Positions 26,482 through 35,341 of a stretch of 64,000 nt of DNA are shown in pieces; within the stretch, counting starts at the first letter, position 1; the number at the start of each line of letters is the position of its first letter. The stretch lies in contig NZ_BAAAWO010000001.1 in the NCBI RefSeq assembly GCF_039535115.1, forward strand, positions 1,240,001-1,304,000, written 5' to 3'. Under the pieces are notes generated by a model that was given only the letters and a program-made list of their open reading frames with translations, did not search any database and was not told the DNA's origin. Position numbers and translations under genes: made by a program. This DNA comes from Paeniglutamicibacter sulfureus. GTDB taxonomy: Bacteria > Actinomycetota > Actinomycetes > Actinomycetales > Micrococcaceae.

Positions 26482-27876
26482 ATGATTGGACACACTGTGG
26501 TTTTACTATCTCTCGTTGCCTCTCATTCAGACATCGACCTCGAGACCGTGGCAAAGATTAGTGCCGACGCCTCCCAGGTCGCTTCCGTCGTGCTCGCTTC
26601 GGCGAGCCCGGTTGCCGGCGCCATCACCCTGGCCACCTGCAACCGCTACGAAATCTACTGCGAAGTCCCGCAGTCCGAGGACGTGGCCGCCGCCCGGTCG
26701 GAGGTGATCTCCCAGATCGCTGCCAGCACCGGGCTCAGCCAGGATGTCATTTCCACCGCGCTGGTCTCCAAGACCGAGACCGAGGTCATCGAGCATCTCT
26801 TCTCCGTCGGCGCGGGACTCGACTCCGCCGTCATCGGCGAACGCGAGATCGCCGGACAGGTGCGCCGTGCGCTCAATGAGGCGCAGGCAGCGGGAACCGC
26901 GACCGGTTCGCTGGTGCGACTCTTCCAGGCCGCCTCGCGCACCGCCAAGGACGTCGGATCGCGCACCTCCCTGGGTTCGCGCGGCCTCTCCGTCGTGTCG
27001 GTCGCCCTGGAGCTGGCCACAGACCTGAGCCGCGACCCCGACTGGTCCACCAAGAACGTCGTGATCTTCGGGACCGGCGCCTACGCCGGGGCCACCCTGT
27101 CGCTGCTGCGCGAACGCGCGGCCCACCACGTCTCGGTGTTTTCCGCCTCCGGTCGCGCCGAGGCCTTCGTCGCCAAACGCGGCGGAACCGCCCTTGACGA
27201 GTCCACCCTCGAGGCTGCCCTCGAGCAGGCCGATGTCATCATCGGCTGCAGCGGCTCGGACCACCGCCTGATGGCAGCGGACATCGCCGCCCTGGAGCGG
27301 GGCACCCGCCCGTTGGTAGCCATCGACCTGGCACTGACCCATGACTTCGACCCGGAACTCGGAGCCTTGGAGGGCGTGGACTTGATCAACCTCGAATCGG
27401 TGCGCATGGCAGCGCCCGAGGAGCAGGCCCAGTCGCTGCGCCAGGCCCGAAGCATCGTGCTCGATGCCTCCGAGGCCTTCGCCGCGGAACAGCGCGAGCG
27501 CGCCGCCGACGCCGCCATCGTCGCGCTGCGCAAGCACACCCAGCAGGTGCTCGAGACCGAGGTGGAGAAGGTCCGTGCCCAGCACGGCTGCACCGCCGCG
27601 GCCGAGGAAGTCGAATTCGCCATGCGCCGGATGATGCGCCAACTGCTGCACGTGCCCACGGTCCGTGCCCGCGAGCTGGCAGCAGCCGGACGCGCCGGGG
27701 ACTACATCGAGGCCCTGCAGACGCTCTACGGCCTCGAGGTCGAGTCGCCGAGCGCACCGTCGGTGAAGAACGACTCGCGCTGCCCGGTCACCGGGTCCGC
27801 GGCGGACGACGCCGCCCCCGCCCCCGCCGCCGAGGCCCGGACCCCGGACCTCGTGCAGCTGAGCCGGGCCGTCTAG
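26482..27876 (+). CDS. hemA: Glutamyl-tRNA reductase
   Basis: 464 residues. It reduces glutamyl-tRNA to glutamate-1-semialdehyde, the substrate of HemL, and is the usual control point of this pathway. Catalytic Cys 53 is in [46 protein letters not shown], the NADPH-binding [12 protein letters not shown] and [14 protein letters not shown] are clear. ATG 26482 and GTG 26497 are both possible starts. GTG gives [10 protein letters not shown], closer to related proteins I recall, and TATGAT at 26481-26486 would put transcription start very near it. The C-terminus has an Ala/Pro-rich tail. Ends in a terminator. Confidence 0.94.
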   Translation: MIGHTVVLLSLVASHSDIDLETVAKISADASQVASVVLASASPVAGAITLATCNRYEIYCEVPQSEDVAAARSEVISQIAASTGLSQDVISTALVSKTETEVIEHLFSVGAGLDSAVIGEREIAGQVRRALNEAQAAGTATGSLVRLFQAASRTAKDVGSRTSLGSRGLSVVSVALELATDLSRDPDWSTKNVVIFGTGAYAGATLSLLRERAAHHVSVFSASGRAEAFVAKRGGTALDESTLEAALEQADVIIGCSGSDHRLMAADIAALERGTRPLVAIDLALTHDFDPELGALEGVDLINLESVRMAAPEEQAQSLRQARSIVLDASEAFAAEQRERAADAAIVALRKHTQQVLETEVEKVRAQHGCTAAAEEVEFAMRRMMRQLLHVPTVRARELAAAGRAGDYIEALQTLYGLEVESPSAPSVKNDSRCPVTGSAADDAAPAPAAEARTPDLVQLSRAV

Positions 27877-27894
27877 AGCCCCGGACAACGCGCG

Positions 27895-27941
27895 AAGGCG
27901 CCGCCGACAAGCCCCCTGAGGATTGCCGACGGCGCCTTTTT
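27895..27941 (+). terminator. Terminator after hemA
   Basis: AAGGCGCCG (27895-27903) pairs with CGGCGCCTT (27930-27938), with further pairing inside, followed by TTTT. It lies between convergent genes and may work both ways. Confidence 0.7.
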
Positions 27942-27975
27942 CGTGCCCGCCGTTTCCCTTAGACGGCCGCCGGGC

Positions 27976-29199
27976 TCAATAGCTCGGCAGGCTCGGATCC
28001 ACGTCGCTGATCCAGTCCATGATGCCGCCGGCGACGTGGCGCACCCGGGTGTAGTCGTTGCGCAGCAGGTAGCGCATGACTTCGGAGGAACGTCCGCCCG
28101 ACTTGCAGTGCAGGATCAGTTCCTTGTCGCGCGGCAATTCGATCTCTCCGGCCAGGACCGCCCCGCGCGGTGCCAGGATGGCACCGGGGATCGACACGAT
28201 CTCCGCCTCCCCGCGCTCGCGTACGTCGATGAGCAGGAAGTCTTCCTTCCCTAGGGCGCGCGCCTCCAAGAGCCCCGCCAGCCCGGAGGCCGTGATGCTG
28301 TGCGCCGCGGTGAGCCGCAGCCCGTCCGCGTCCAGCGTCGGGGTGGAACAGAAGTCGTCGTAGCTGGCCAGCAGCTCGGTGATCGGTTCAACCTGTGGGT
28401 CCGGGCGCAGCGAGACCTCGCGCCAGGTCATGTCCAGGGAATCCAGGATCAGCAGCCTACCCAGCAGCGTGCGGCCCACCCCGGTGATGAGCTTGATGGC
28501 CTCGGCCACCATGACGGAGCCGACCTGCGAGCACAGCACCCCGAAGACCCCGCCCTCGGAGCAGGAGGGCACGGTGCCCGGCGGCGGCGGTGTCGGGTAC
28601 AGGTCGCGGTAGTTCGGCCCGTACTCGTCCCAGAAAACCGATACCTGCCCGTCGAAGCGCAGGATCGAACCCCAAACGTACGGCTTGCCGGCGAGCGCCG
28701 CTGCGTCATTGACCAGGTAGCGGGTGGCGAAGTTGTCGGTGCCGTCCAGGATCACGTCGTATTGGCCGAAGAGCTCCACGGCGTTGGCGGTGTCCAGCCG
28801 CTGGTTGTGCAGCTTCACGGCGACCAGCGGGTTCAACTCGCGGATGCGCCTGGCCGCGGATTCGGTCTTCAGCTCCCCCACGGCTGCCGTGGAGTGGATG
28901 ACCTGGCGCTGCAGGTTGCTCAGGTCCACCACGTCGTCGTCGATGATGCCCAGGGTCCCCACGCCCGCCGCGGCCAGGTAGAGCAGTGCCGGGGAGCCCA
29001 GTCCCCCGGCGCCGATGACCAGGACGCTCGCGTTCTTGAGCCGGCGTTGCCCGGCCATCCCGATCTCCGGGATGATGATTTGGCGCGAATAGCGCATCAG
29101 CTCCTCGGGCAGGAGCTCGTCCCCGGGCGCCACGAGGGCCGGGGGCCTGCCCGTGGAGTCGTTCCGGTTCCGGGTTCGGGTCTCGCTGCTGGAATCCAT
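27976..29199 (-). CDS. ThiF/MoeB adenylyltransferase fused to a rhodanese domain (MoeZ-like)
   Basis: 407 residues. The N-terminal E1-like domain has ELMRYSRQIIIPEIGMAGQRRL, the ATP site VIGAGGLGSPALLYLAAAGVG, LQRQVIHS and DGTDNFATRYLVND. After a linker, the C-terminal rhodanese domain has the persulfide cysteine in LHCKSGGRSSEVMRYL. Such proteins adenylate and sulfurate the C-terminal glycine of small sulfur carriers for molybdopterin, thiamine or other thio-compounds; the carrier is not in this window. ATG 29199 is preceded by TATGGT and 6 nt, so it is probably leaderless. It diverges from the TetR gene. Confidence 0.9.
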   Translation of the reverse strand: MDSSSETRTRNRNDSTGRPPALVAPGDELLPEELMRYSRQIIIPEIGMAGQRRLKNASVLVIGAGGLGSPALLYLAAAGVGTLGIIDDDVVDLSNLQRQVIHSTAAVGELKTESAARRIRELNPLVAVKLHNQRLDTANAVELFGQYDVILDGTDNFATRYLVNDAAALAGKPYVWGSILRFDGQVSVFWDEYGPNYRDLYPTPPPPGTVPSCSEGGVFGVLCSQVGSVMVAEAIKLITGVGRTLLGRLLILDSLDMTWREVSLRPDPQVEPITELLASYDDFCSTPTLDADGLRLTAAHSITASGLAGLLEARALGKEDFLLIDVRERGEAEIVSIPGAILAPRGAVLAGEIELPRDKELILHCKSGGRSSEVMRYLLRNDYTRVRHVAGGIMDWISDVDPSLPSY

Positions 29200-29205
29200 G
29201 TATTC

Positions 29206-29211
29206 ACCATA
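29206..29211 (-). promoter_or_regulatory. -10 box of the leaderless ThiF-rhodanese gene
   Basis: TATGGT on the minus strand, then 6 nt and ATG 29199. No ribosome-binding site is present. Confidence 0.5.
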
Positions 29212-29322
29212 GTCTTGTGCGGCACGATGCGTCAGGTCCGGGATCCGTCGTTACCCAAGAGTAGACTTGTGCGAAATGTCGCCCGGTGCCGCCGGGCGGC
29301 CAGCTTTCGCGAAAGGGCCGAC

Positions 29323-29952
29323 GTGACCATACCCCCCAGCCTCGGCGATCGGCCCCCAAGGACCGCCCGGATGCCGCGTGCGGCCCGCCGCCGCCAGCTG
29401 CTTCAGGCGGCACACCAGGTCTTTGTCGCCCATGGTTTCCACGGGGCGTCGATGGACGAGATCGCCGAGGTTGCCGAGGTGTCCAAGCCGGTGCTCTACC
29501 AGCACTTCCCGGGCAAGCGGGAACTGTACGTCGCATTGCTGGATACGCACATGGACGAGTTCAGCTCCCTGCTGGAGGCCGCGATCAATTCCACCACCGA
29601 CAACAAGCTGCGCGTCACCGCGACGATTCGCGCCTACTACGAGTACATCGCCCGCGATTCCCAGGGGTTCAGGCTCATCTTCGAGTCCGACCTGCTCAAC
29701 GACCGGGAGATCGGCGGGCGCATCGAGGCGTTCAACGCCGAGTTCGCCGGTCGCATCGCCGATGTCATTGCCGAAGACACGAACCTCGCACCGGCCCAGG
29801 CCCTGCTCATGGGCCGCGCCATGGCCGGGATGGCACAGGTTTCGGCCCGTTACTGGGTTGACATGGCCGATGAGGTGCCCATGGAAGAGGCCAGTGATTT
29901 GGTGTCGCGTTTAGCTTGGCGCGGAATCGGTCGATTCCCCAAGGAATCCTGA
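29323..29952 (+). CDS. TetR-family transcriptional regulator
   Basis: 209 residues. The helix-turn-helix is RRRQLLQAAHQVFVAHGFHGASMDEIAEVAEVSKPVLYQHFPGKRELYVALLDTHM, a textbook TetR N-terminus. The C-terminal helical domain should bind an unknown ligand. GTG 29323 is chosen because GAAAGGG ends 5 nt upstream; the frame is open far upstream but that overlaps the divergent gene. It is followed by the DUF3107 gene after 71 nt, a pairing I recall as common in actinobacteria. Targets unknown. Confidence 0.9.
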   Translation: MTIPPSLGDRPPRTARMPRAARRRQLLQAAHQVFVAHGFHGASMDEIAEVAEVSKPVLYQHFPGKRELYVALLDTHMDEFSSLLEAAINSTTDNKLRVTATIRAYYEYIARDSQGFRLIFESDLLNDREIGGRIEAFNAEFAGRIADVIAEDTNLAPAQALLMGRAMAGMAQVSARYWVDMADEVPMEEASDLVSRLAWRGIGRFPKES

Positions 29953-30023
29953 CGTAAATTCAACACTAGATGTTGGTCGGCGCCACCGGGCGCCGGCACA
30001 TGCAACAAACCAGGAAGGCCACC

Positions 30024-30245
30024 ATGGACGTTCGCATTGGAATTCAGAATGTTGCCCGCGAGATCGTAATCGAATCCGACGAGAACGCCGAGGAGTTGGC
30101 CAAGCGCGTGTCCGACGCCTTGGCATCGGGCGGGGAACTTCGCCTCACCGACTCCAAGGGCCGCCTCATGCTGGTCCCGGTTTCGGGCATCGCTTATGTG
30201 GAGATCGGTGTCGAGGAAGCTCGCCGCGTGGGCTTCGCCCACTAG
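30024..30245 (+). CDS. DUF3107 family small protein
   Basis: 73 residues, MDVRIGIQNVAREIVIES..., acidic and soluble with no membrane segment; it matches the actinobacterial DUF3107 family, whose function is not known. AGGAAGG lies about 4 nt before ATG 30024, so this start is well supported. It follows the TetR gene, probably on the same transcript, and ends in a strong terminator. Confidence 0.88.
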   Translation: MDVRIGIQNVAREIVIESDENAEELAKRVSDALASGGELRLTDSKGRLMLVPVSGIAYVEIGVEEARRVGFAH

Positions 30246-30263
30246 GACACTTTCGTTCGATGA

Positions 30264-30302
30264 CTCGAGGAGGACGGGCACCCGTCCTCCTCGAGTTGTT
30301 TA
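30264..30302 (+). terminator. Terminator after the DUF3107 gene
   Basis: CTCGAGGAGGACGGG (30264-30278) and its exact complement (30281-30295) form a 15-bp stem with a 2-nt nominal loop, followed by TTGTTT. Confidence 0.8.
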
Positions 30303-30350
30303 AGTCCGCGTTGCCCAAGCCTGCGCCGTCGCGGGCTTGGGCCCGGCCCC

Positions 30351-31049
30351 TTAGTCCAGGGCGGGTTGGTCCAGGGCGGGCGGTTGTTCCCCATCCGAGG
30401 TGCACAGGCAGACCCGGTTGCCGTCGGCATCGGTGTAGATGGTCCAGCTTGGCTCGTGCGTCCTGTCCCCCGTGCCGGCGCTCGCTTCCAGCTCCGCCTG
30501 GGCATGCTCCAGCCCGGAGCGGGAAATGTACTTGTCGATGTGCATGCGGTTGGGGTTCGGCGTTTCCGTTTCCTGGAACCAGATCCGCGGATTGCGTCCC
30601 GCGGGGTCGACCAGGTCCCCGTCGCGGCCCTTGCGGTAACCCATGACATCGATCCAGAAGTCCTCCAGCCGTGCCGGATCCCGGGTGTCGATGCCCAGGT
30701 GCACGTCTTGGTGGCGCTGCGGGGCCGCAACGGCGGCGGAGTCTGCGGCGGCGAATTCGAGCAGCGTGGCCAGGGCCACGTCGCGCAGGGTGATTTCGCT
30801 GCCCACATCGTGCGAGGTGGTGCTCAGGAAGATGGTGTTCCACCGCCAATCCACGTCGGGATGGTGCCCCTGGCGTTCGGCGGCCTCCGCCACGATGGCC
30901 AGGAAGTCCACGGCCTTGCGCGAATCCGGGAACTCCCACGCACACACCAGCGCGCCGTGGCGTTCGCGCCAGGACGGCAGTTCCTTCAGCGCCCTGGCGA
31001 CCTCGTAGGTGCTCAGCACACGGGTGGGTGAGTTCTTGTCCAGGTCCAT
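30351..31049 (-). CDS. Fusion of pterin-4a-carbinolamine dehydratase-like and VOC/glyoxalase-like domains
   Basis: 232 residues. Residues 1-100 look like pterin-4a-carbinolamine dehydratase: WEFPDSRKAVDFLAIVAEAAERQGHHPDVDWRWNTIFLSTTSHDVG..ITLRDVALA, with the catalytic His pair in HHPD. Residues about 112-215 look like a vicinal-oxygen-chelate domain: DVHLGIDTRDPARLEDFWIDVMGYRKGRDGDLVDPAGRNPRIWFQ...NRMHIDKYI and TIYTDADGNRVCLC. No aromatic amino acid hydroxylase is nearby, so the classical dehydratase role is unsure. GAGGAG lies 5 nt before ATG 31049. It lies 48 nt downstream of the ferritin-like gene and is probably co-transcribed. Confidence 0.83.
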   Translation of the reverse strand: MDLDKNSPTRVLSTYEVARALKELPSWRERHGALVCAWEFPDSRKAVDFLAIVAEAAERQGHHPDVDWRWNTIFLSTTSHDVGSEITLRDVALATLLEFAAADSAAVAAPQRHQDVHLGIDTRDPARLEDFWIDVMGYRKGRDGDLVDPAGRNPRIWFQETETPNPNRMHIDKYISRSGLEHAQAELEASAGTGDRTHEPSWTIYTDADGNRVCLCTSDGEQPPALDQPALD

Positions 31050-31097
31050 GGTTCTCCTCGTTTCTCTCGGTTCCGTGGTGGCGATCGCCGGTACGCC

Positions 31098-31778
31098 TCA
31101 GGCGGTCATGCCCAGTTGGCGCATGCGCCGCGAATGGTTCTCCACCAGCCGGGCAAAAAGCGCCGTCATTTCCTGACCGCGGTCGTTGCGGCCCTCGGCC
31201 TGCAAGGCACCCCAGAAGTCGTAGGTCTCGCCGATCTCGCGGGCCTGGGTCAACGCCTCCCCCAGCAACCGACGACCCCACAGGGCCAGGCGCGAGGCGC
31301 GCTCGGGATGGTCCGCGATGGCCAGCTGCAGCCGCTCGCGCAGCCAGTCGGTGATTCCCTGCGCGGTCTTGACCTCTTCGACCAGGGAGCGGGCCGCCGG
31401 CTCCAGGCCCGAGGCTATCAGCGCATAGAAGTCGGCGGCGACCCCGTCGATCACATACGCCTTGGTCAGGGACTCGTACCAGTCCCCCGGCTTGGTCCGC
31501 CGGTGCATCTCATCCAGCGACGCCATGAACGGCTCGATGACTTCCTGCGGATCCAGGCCGCGATCGGCGATGAGTTCGCGCACCATCTCGAAATGCCCGA
31601 ACTCGGTCACCGCAAAACGGCCCAGGGTTTCCCTGTCCACCAGTGTCGGCGACAGGCGCGCATCGGAGGACAGGTGTTCGAAGGACGTGAGTTCCTGGTA
31701 CGCGATCAGCCCCAGCAGGGCCAGTTCCGCGTCTTCCGCAGCGGCGGCCGAACCAAAGGTCAAAGGTGATTTGGTCAT
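31098..31778 (-). CDS. Ferritin-like / MiaE-like diiron-fold protein
   Basis: 226 residues, all-helical. ELALLGLIAYQELTSFEHLS, LGRFAVTEFGHFEMVRELI (E..H pair), VIDGVAADFYALIA and a C-terminal EALTQAREIGETYDF carry Glu/His residues of a ferritin-like metal site. In actinobacteria this group is called ferritin-like fold-containing and is distantly related to tRNA hydroxylase MiaE; actual function is not established. ATG 31778 is chosen because TACGCT lies exactly 6 nt upstream, the leaderless arrangement. It is upstream of the PCD-VOC gene and divergent from the RNB nuclease gene. Confidence 0.8.
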   Translation of the reverse strand: MTKSPLTFGSAAAAEDAELALLGLIAYQELTSFEHLSSDARLSPTLVDRETLGRFAVTEFGHFEMVRELIADRGLDPQEVIEPFMASLDEMHRRTKPGDWYESLTKAYVIDGVAADFYALIASGLEPAARSLVEEVKTAQGITDWLRERLQLAIADHPERASRLALWGRRLLGEALTQAREIGETYDFWGALQAEGRNDRGQEMTALFARLVENHSRRMRQLGMTA

Positions 31779-31784
31779 GCCTTC

Positions 31785-31790
31785 AGCGTA
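31785..31790 (-). promoter_or_regulatory. -10 box of the leaderless ferritin-like gene
   Basis: TACGCT on the minus strand, then 6 nt and ATG 31778. It lies back to back with the promoter at 31843-31848. Confidence 0.5.
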
Positions 31791-31842
31791 CTCGGGGCCC
31801 AACACGCGCGACACAACCGCGACCCGGCACCGGCGTGGTGGT

Positions 31843-31848
31843 TATGCT
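31843..31848 (+). promoter_or_regulatory. -10 box of the leaderless RNB gene
   Basis: TATGCT, then 6 nt and GTG 31855. No ribosome-binding site is present. Confidence 0.5.
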
Positions 31849-31854
31849 GTCGAT

Positions 31855-33306
31855 GTGATCCACCAATCTATCGCCCTCACGCCCGAGGCACGAAGCACAG
31901 CACTTGCCCAGGCCCTTCAGGCACTGGAAACCGAGTTCGCCCTGCGCAGCGAGTTCCCGCCCGAGGTGCTCGCCGAGGCCCGGCGCGCCATCGCCGACTT
32001 CGAGCGCCCGGCCATCGACCGGCGCGAGATCGAACTGGTCACCATCGACCCGGCAACCTCCACCGACCTGGACCAGGCGGTGCACCTGGCCCGCAACGGC
32101 GACGGCTACATGGTGCACTATGCGATCGCCGACGTGCCCGGATTCGTCGCCCTGGGCGGCAGCCTCGATGCCGAGACCCGACTGCGGGGCCAGACGGTCT
32201 ACCTGCCGCACCGACGGATCTCGCTGCACCCCGAGTCCATCAGCGAGGACGCTGGTTCGCTGCTGCCGGGCCAGGACCGCAGCGCCTACCTCTGGGCCTT
32301 CACCCTCGATGCCGGCGGCTCCGTCACCCACACCGCCCTGGAGCGGGCCATTGTCCGCAGCCGCGAAAAGCTCAACTATGTCGATGTCCAGGCTGCCCTT
32401 GACGACGGGACCGCCAGTGCGATGCTGCAGCTGCTGCGCGAGATCGGGCTCAAGCGCATCGAGTTGGAACGGGCCCGCGGCGGCGCGTCGCTGCGCATCC
32501 CCTCCCAGGAGGTCGAATGCGTCGACGGCACCTATGTCATCGTGGCCGACGCCCCGCTGCCGGTGGAGGACTGGAACGCCCAGATCTCGCTGATGACCGG
32601 GATGGAGGCCGCCCGCATCATGCTCCAGGCCAAGGTGGGCCTGTTGCGCACCATGCCGCCGCCGGCGGAAAAGGACATCAGGATCTTCCGGCTCCAGGCC
32701 AAGGCGCTGGGGACGGTCTGGGAGCCTGAGCAGCCCTATGGCGAGTTCCTGCGCTCCCTGGACCTGGCCGACCCGCGCCAGCTGGCCCTCATGCACCAGG
32801 CCACGAGCCTGTTCCGCGGTGCCACCTACACCGTGCTGGACGGCGAGGTGCCCGAGGACATTGTCCAGGCAGCCATCGCCGCGCCCTATGCGCACACCAC
32901 CGCGCCGTTGCGCCGGCTCGTGGACCGCTTCGCGCTGCTCATCTGCTCCTACGCCGTCCACGGCCAGGAGGTTCCGGCCGGAGTGCGCGAGGTGCTGCCC
33001 CAGCTTCCGGACCTGATGAACACCTCGAACCGCATCGTCAACAACGTCGAACGCGCCGCCGTGGACACCGTGGAGGCCGCCTCGCTGGCCCACCGGGTGG
33101 GAGAACGCTTCGCGGCGGTGACGATCACCGGAACCGAGGATTCGGGCAACGGCAACCACCGCACCGGCGGCACCCTTCAGGTGAAGGACCCGGCTGTCAT
33201 GGCGCGCTTTGAGGGGACGGCGGAGGCGGGGATGCAGGTCGAGGCCGAGCTGGTGCACGCGGACATGGCCAGCCGCAAGGTGCTCTTCCGGATCGTCGGC
33301 CCCTGA
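31855..33306 (+). CDS. RNB-domain ribonuclease (RNase II/R-like)
   Basis: 483 residues. The RNB catalytic region reads LVTIDPATSTDLDQAVHL. In Escherichia coli RNase II four aspartates sit here (D-x5-D-x-D-D); the fourth is Gln in this protein. YAIADVPGFV, YLPHRRISLHPESISEDAGSLLPGQDRSA, SLMTGMEAARIML and TTAPLRRLVDRF (the arginine-rich exit region) are also RNB features. The cold-shock and S1 RNA-binding domains of RNase II/R are missing or reduced, so it is a compact actinobacterial form. GTG 31855 lies 6 nt after TATGCT. Likely degrades RNA 3' to 5'. Confidence 0.87.
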   Translation: MIHQSIALTPEARSTALAQALQALETEFALRSEFPPEVLAEARRAIADFERPAIDRREIELVTIDPATSTDLDQAVHLARNGDGYMVHYAIADVPGFVALGGSLDAETRLRGQTVYLPHRRISLHPESISEDAGSLLPGQDRSAYLWAFTLDAGGSVTHTALERAIVRSREKLNYVDVQAALDDGTASAMLQLLREIGLKRIELERARGGASLRIPSQEVECVDGTYVIVADAPLPVEDWNAQISLMTGMEAARIMLQAKVGLLRTMPPPAEKDIRIFRLQAKALGTVWEPEQPYGEFLRSLDLADPRQLALMHQATSLFRGATYTVLDGEVPEDIVQAAIAAPYAHTTAPLRRLVDRFALLICSYAVHGQEVPAGVREVLPQLPDLMNTSNRIVNNVERAAVDTVEAASLAHRVGERFAAVTITGTEDSGNGNHRTGGTLQVKDPAVMARFEGTAEAGMQVEAELVHADMASRKVLFRIVGP

Positions 33307-33639
33307 GAACTGCGCCGTGGCCCGGTGCGGCGGGTCCCCGGCGCAGCGGGCCACGGACGGCCCTGCAGCCCGGACCTCCGGGGGCAATACGCGGAATTGA
33401 CCGGACTCACGATATGCTTGAACGGTATACAAGGATGCCCGGTCGCGTACCTTGAAAAGAATTCATGCGGGATTACCCAGCGACTTCCGCGCCCCACGTG
33501 GTCAGACCCACTTGACCACTAGCTAAGCCTGCGATCGGCTCCGCTGGAAGCACCTCTGATTGTGGTGGACCTCCGACCCCACTTCCCCGGCCTTGCCGGG
33601 GACGGTCGTCGAGCACCCCGGTCCCAGGCGCCTAAACGA
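33307..33639. other. Leader region of the DEAD-box helicase gene
   Basis: CCGTGGCCCG (33315-33324) and CGGGCCACGG (33347-33356) form a 10-bp hairpin that may end the RNB transcript, though no T-tract follows. TATGCT at 33413-33418 and TATACA at 33426-33431 are -10 candidates, which would leave a leader of about 200 nt. The leader contains a CCCCGGC/GCCGGGG hairpin (33585-33601). Two very short open frames begin at 33415 and 33465. No conserved small gene is evident. Confidence 0.45.
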
Positions 33640-35322
33640 ATGAGACCCCCTGTGTCGAATACAGAACACCTGCTGACCGCCGACTCGGCGTCCGAGGCAG
33701 TGGACATCGAAGAATCCCTGTCCACGGATGAAACCCCGCACGAACTCCCCCAGCTGACCTTCGCCGACTTCGGCGTCCGCGCCGACATCGTCGAGTCCCT
33801 GACCGACGCCGGCATCCTGCACCCCTTCCCCATCCAGTCGATGACCCTCCCTGTCGCCCTGGGCGGACACGACATCATTGGCCAGGCCAAGACCGGCACC
33901 GGCAAGACCTTCGGCTTCGGCATCCCCGCGCTGCAGCGCGTGGTCGGCCCCACCGACGAGGGCTACGACAAGCTCCCGGCCCCCGGCGCCCCGCAGGCCC
34001 TGATCGTCGCCCCGACCCGCGAGCTTGCCGTGCAGGTCGCCGCCGACATCGAAAAGGCCTCGACCAAGCGCAACGCCCGCATCGCCACGATCTACGGCGG
34101 CCGTGCCTACGAGCCGCAGATCGAGCAGCTGAACAACGGCGTCGAGATCGTCGTGGGCACCCCCGGGCGCCTGATCGACCTGCACCGCCAGCGCCACCTG
34201 AACCTAAAGAACGTGCGCCTTGTGGTCCTCGACGAGGCCGACGAGATGCTGGACCTGGGCTTCCTGCCCGATGTCGAGACGCTGCTCGCCGCCACCCCGG
34301 CGACCCGCCAGACCATGCTCTTCTCGGCCACCATGCCCGGCCCGGTCATCGCCATGGCCCGCCGCTACATGACCAAGCCGACGCACATTCGCGCCGCTGA
34401 CCCGGACGACGACTCGATCACCAAGAAGGACATCCGCCAGGTCGTCTACCGCGCCCACCAGTTGGACAAGGACGAGGTCGTGGCCCGCATCCTGCAGGCC
34501 GAGGGCCGCGGACGCACCATCATCTTCACCAAGACCAAGCGCTCGGCAGCCAAGCTGACCGACGAACTGATCGATCGCGGCTTCGCCGCCGGCGCCATGC
34601 ACGGGGACCTGGGCCAGGGCGCCCGCGAGCAGGCACTGCGCGCCTTCCGCAACAACAAGGTCGACGTGCTGGTGGCCACCGACGTCGCGGCCCGCGGCAT
34701 CGACGTCGACGACGTCACCCACGTGATCAACCTGCAGTGCCCGGAGGACGAGAAGACCTACTTGCACCGCGTCGGACGCACCGGCCGCGCCGGCAACAAG
34801 GGCACCGCGGTGACCTTCGTTGACTGGGAAGACGTCCCGCGCTGGGGCTTGATCAACAAGGCCCTGGGCCTGAACGTCACCGAACCGGTGGAAACCTACT
34901 CCTCCTCGGCCCACCTCTTCACCGACCTGCACATCCCGGCAGGGACCAAGGGCCGTCTGCCGCGCCACGCGCGCAAGCTTGAGGGCCTGGCCGGGGAGAA
35001 GCTCGAGGACCTGGGCGAGACCGGCAAGAAGAACTCCCCGCGTTCCTCCGACGGTGGACGTCGCTCGGAGCGCGGCGGCGAGCGCGGCGGCAACAGCTCG
35101 GAGCGCGGCGGACGCCACGGCCATTCCCGCGGCCGATCCGACCGCCCGGCCCGCGAGGGCGAACGCCACCGCGAGTCGGCCCCCGCCTCCGAGAACGCCG
35201 GCACCACCGAGTCTTCGGACCAGGGCGCACCGCAGGCCGAGCGCCCGGCACGCACCCGCCCCAACCGCAGCCGCACCCGCCGCCGCGAGGGCGAAGTCGT
35301 GAACCGCACCGACGCCGAGTAG
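33640..35322 (+). CDS. DEAD-box ATP-dependent RNA helicase
   Basis: 560 residues. All helicase motifs are present: Q-motif FPIQSMT, motif I AKTGTGKT, Ia PTRELAVQV, II DEAD, III SAT, IV IIFTKTKRSA, V ATDVAARGIDVDDV and VI HRVGRTGRAG. The last 120 residues are a basic, Arg/Gly/Ser-rich tail (RRSERGGERGGNSSERGGRHGH) typical of RNA-binding DEAD-box proteins in ribosome assembly, decay or cold response. ATG 33640 and GTG 33652 are both possible starts; neither has a ribosome-binding site. The methyltransferase gene follows after 19 nt. Confidence 0.92.
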   Translation: MRPPVSNTEHLLTADSASEAVDIEESLSTDETPHELPQLTFADFGVRADIVESLTDAGILHPFPIQSMTLPVALGGHDIIGQAKTGTGKTFGFGIPALQRVVGPTDEGYDKLPAPGAPQALIVAPTRELAVQVAADIEKASTKRNARIATIYGGRAYEPQIEQLNNGVEIVVGTPGRLIDLHRQRHLNLKNVRLVVLDEADEMLDLGFLPDVETLLAATPATRQTMLFSATMPGPVIAMARRYMTKPTHIRAADPDDDSITKKDIRQVVYRAHQLDKDEVVARILQAEGRGRTIIFTKTKRSAAKLTDELIDRGFAAGAMHGDLGQGAREQALRAFRNNKVDVLVATDVAARGIDVDDVTHVINLQCPEDEKTYLHRVGRTGRAGNKGTAVTFVDWEDVPRWGLINKALGLNVTEPVETYSSSAHLFTDLHIPAGTKGRLPRHARKLEGLAGEKLEDLGETGKKNSPRSSDGGRRSERGGERGGNSSERGGRHGHSRGRSDRPAREGERHRESAPASENAGTTESSDQGAPQAERPARTRPNRSRTRRREGEVVNRTDAE

Positions 35323-35341
35323 ATTGACGCCAAGCAACTAG

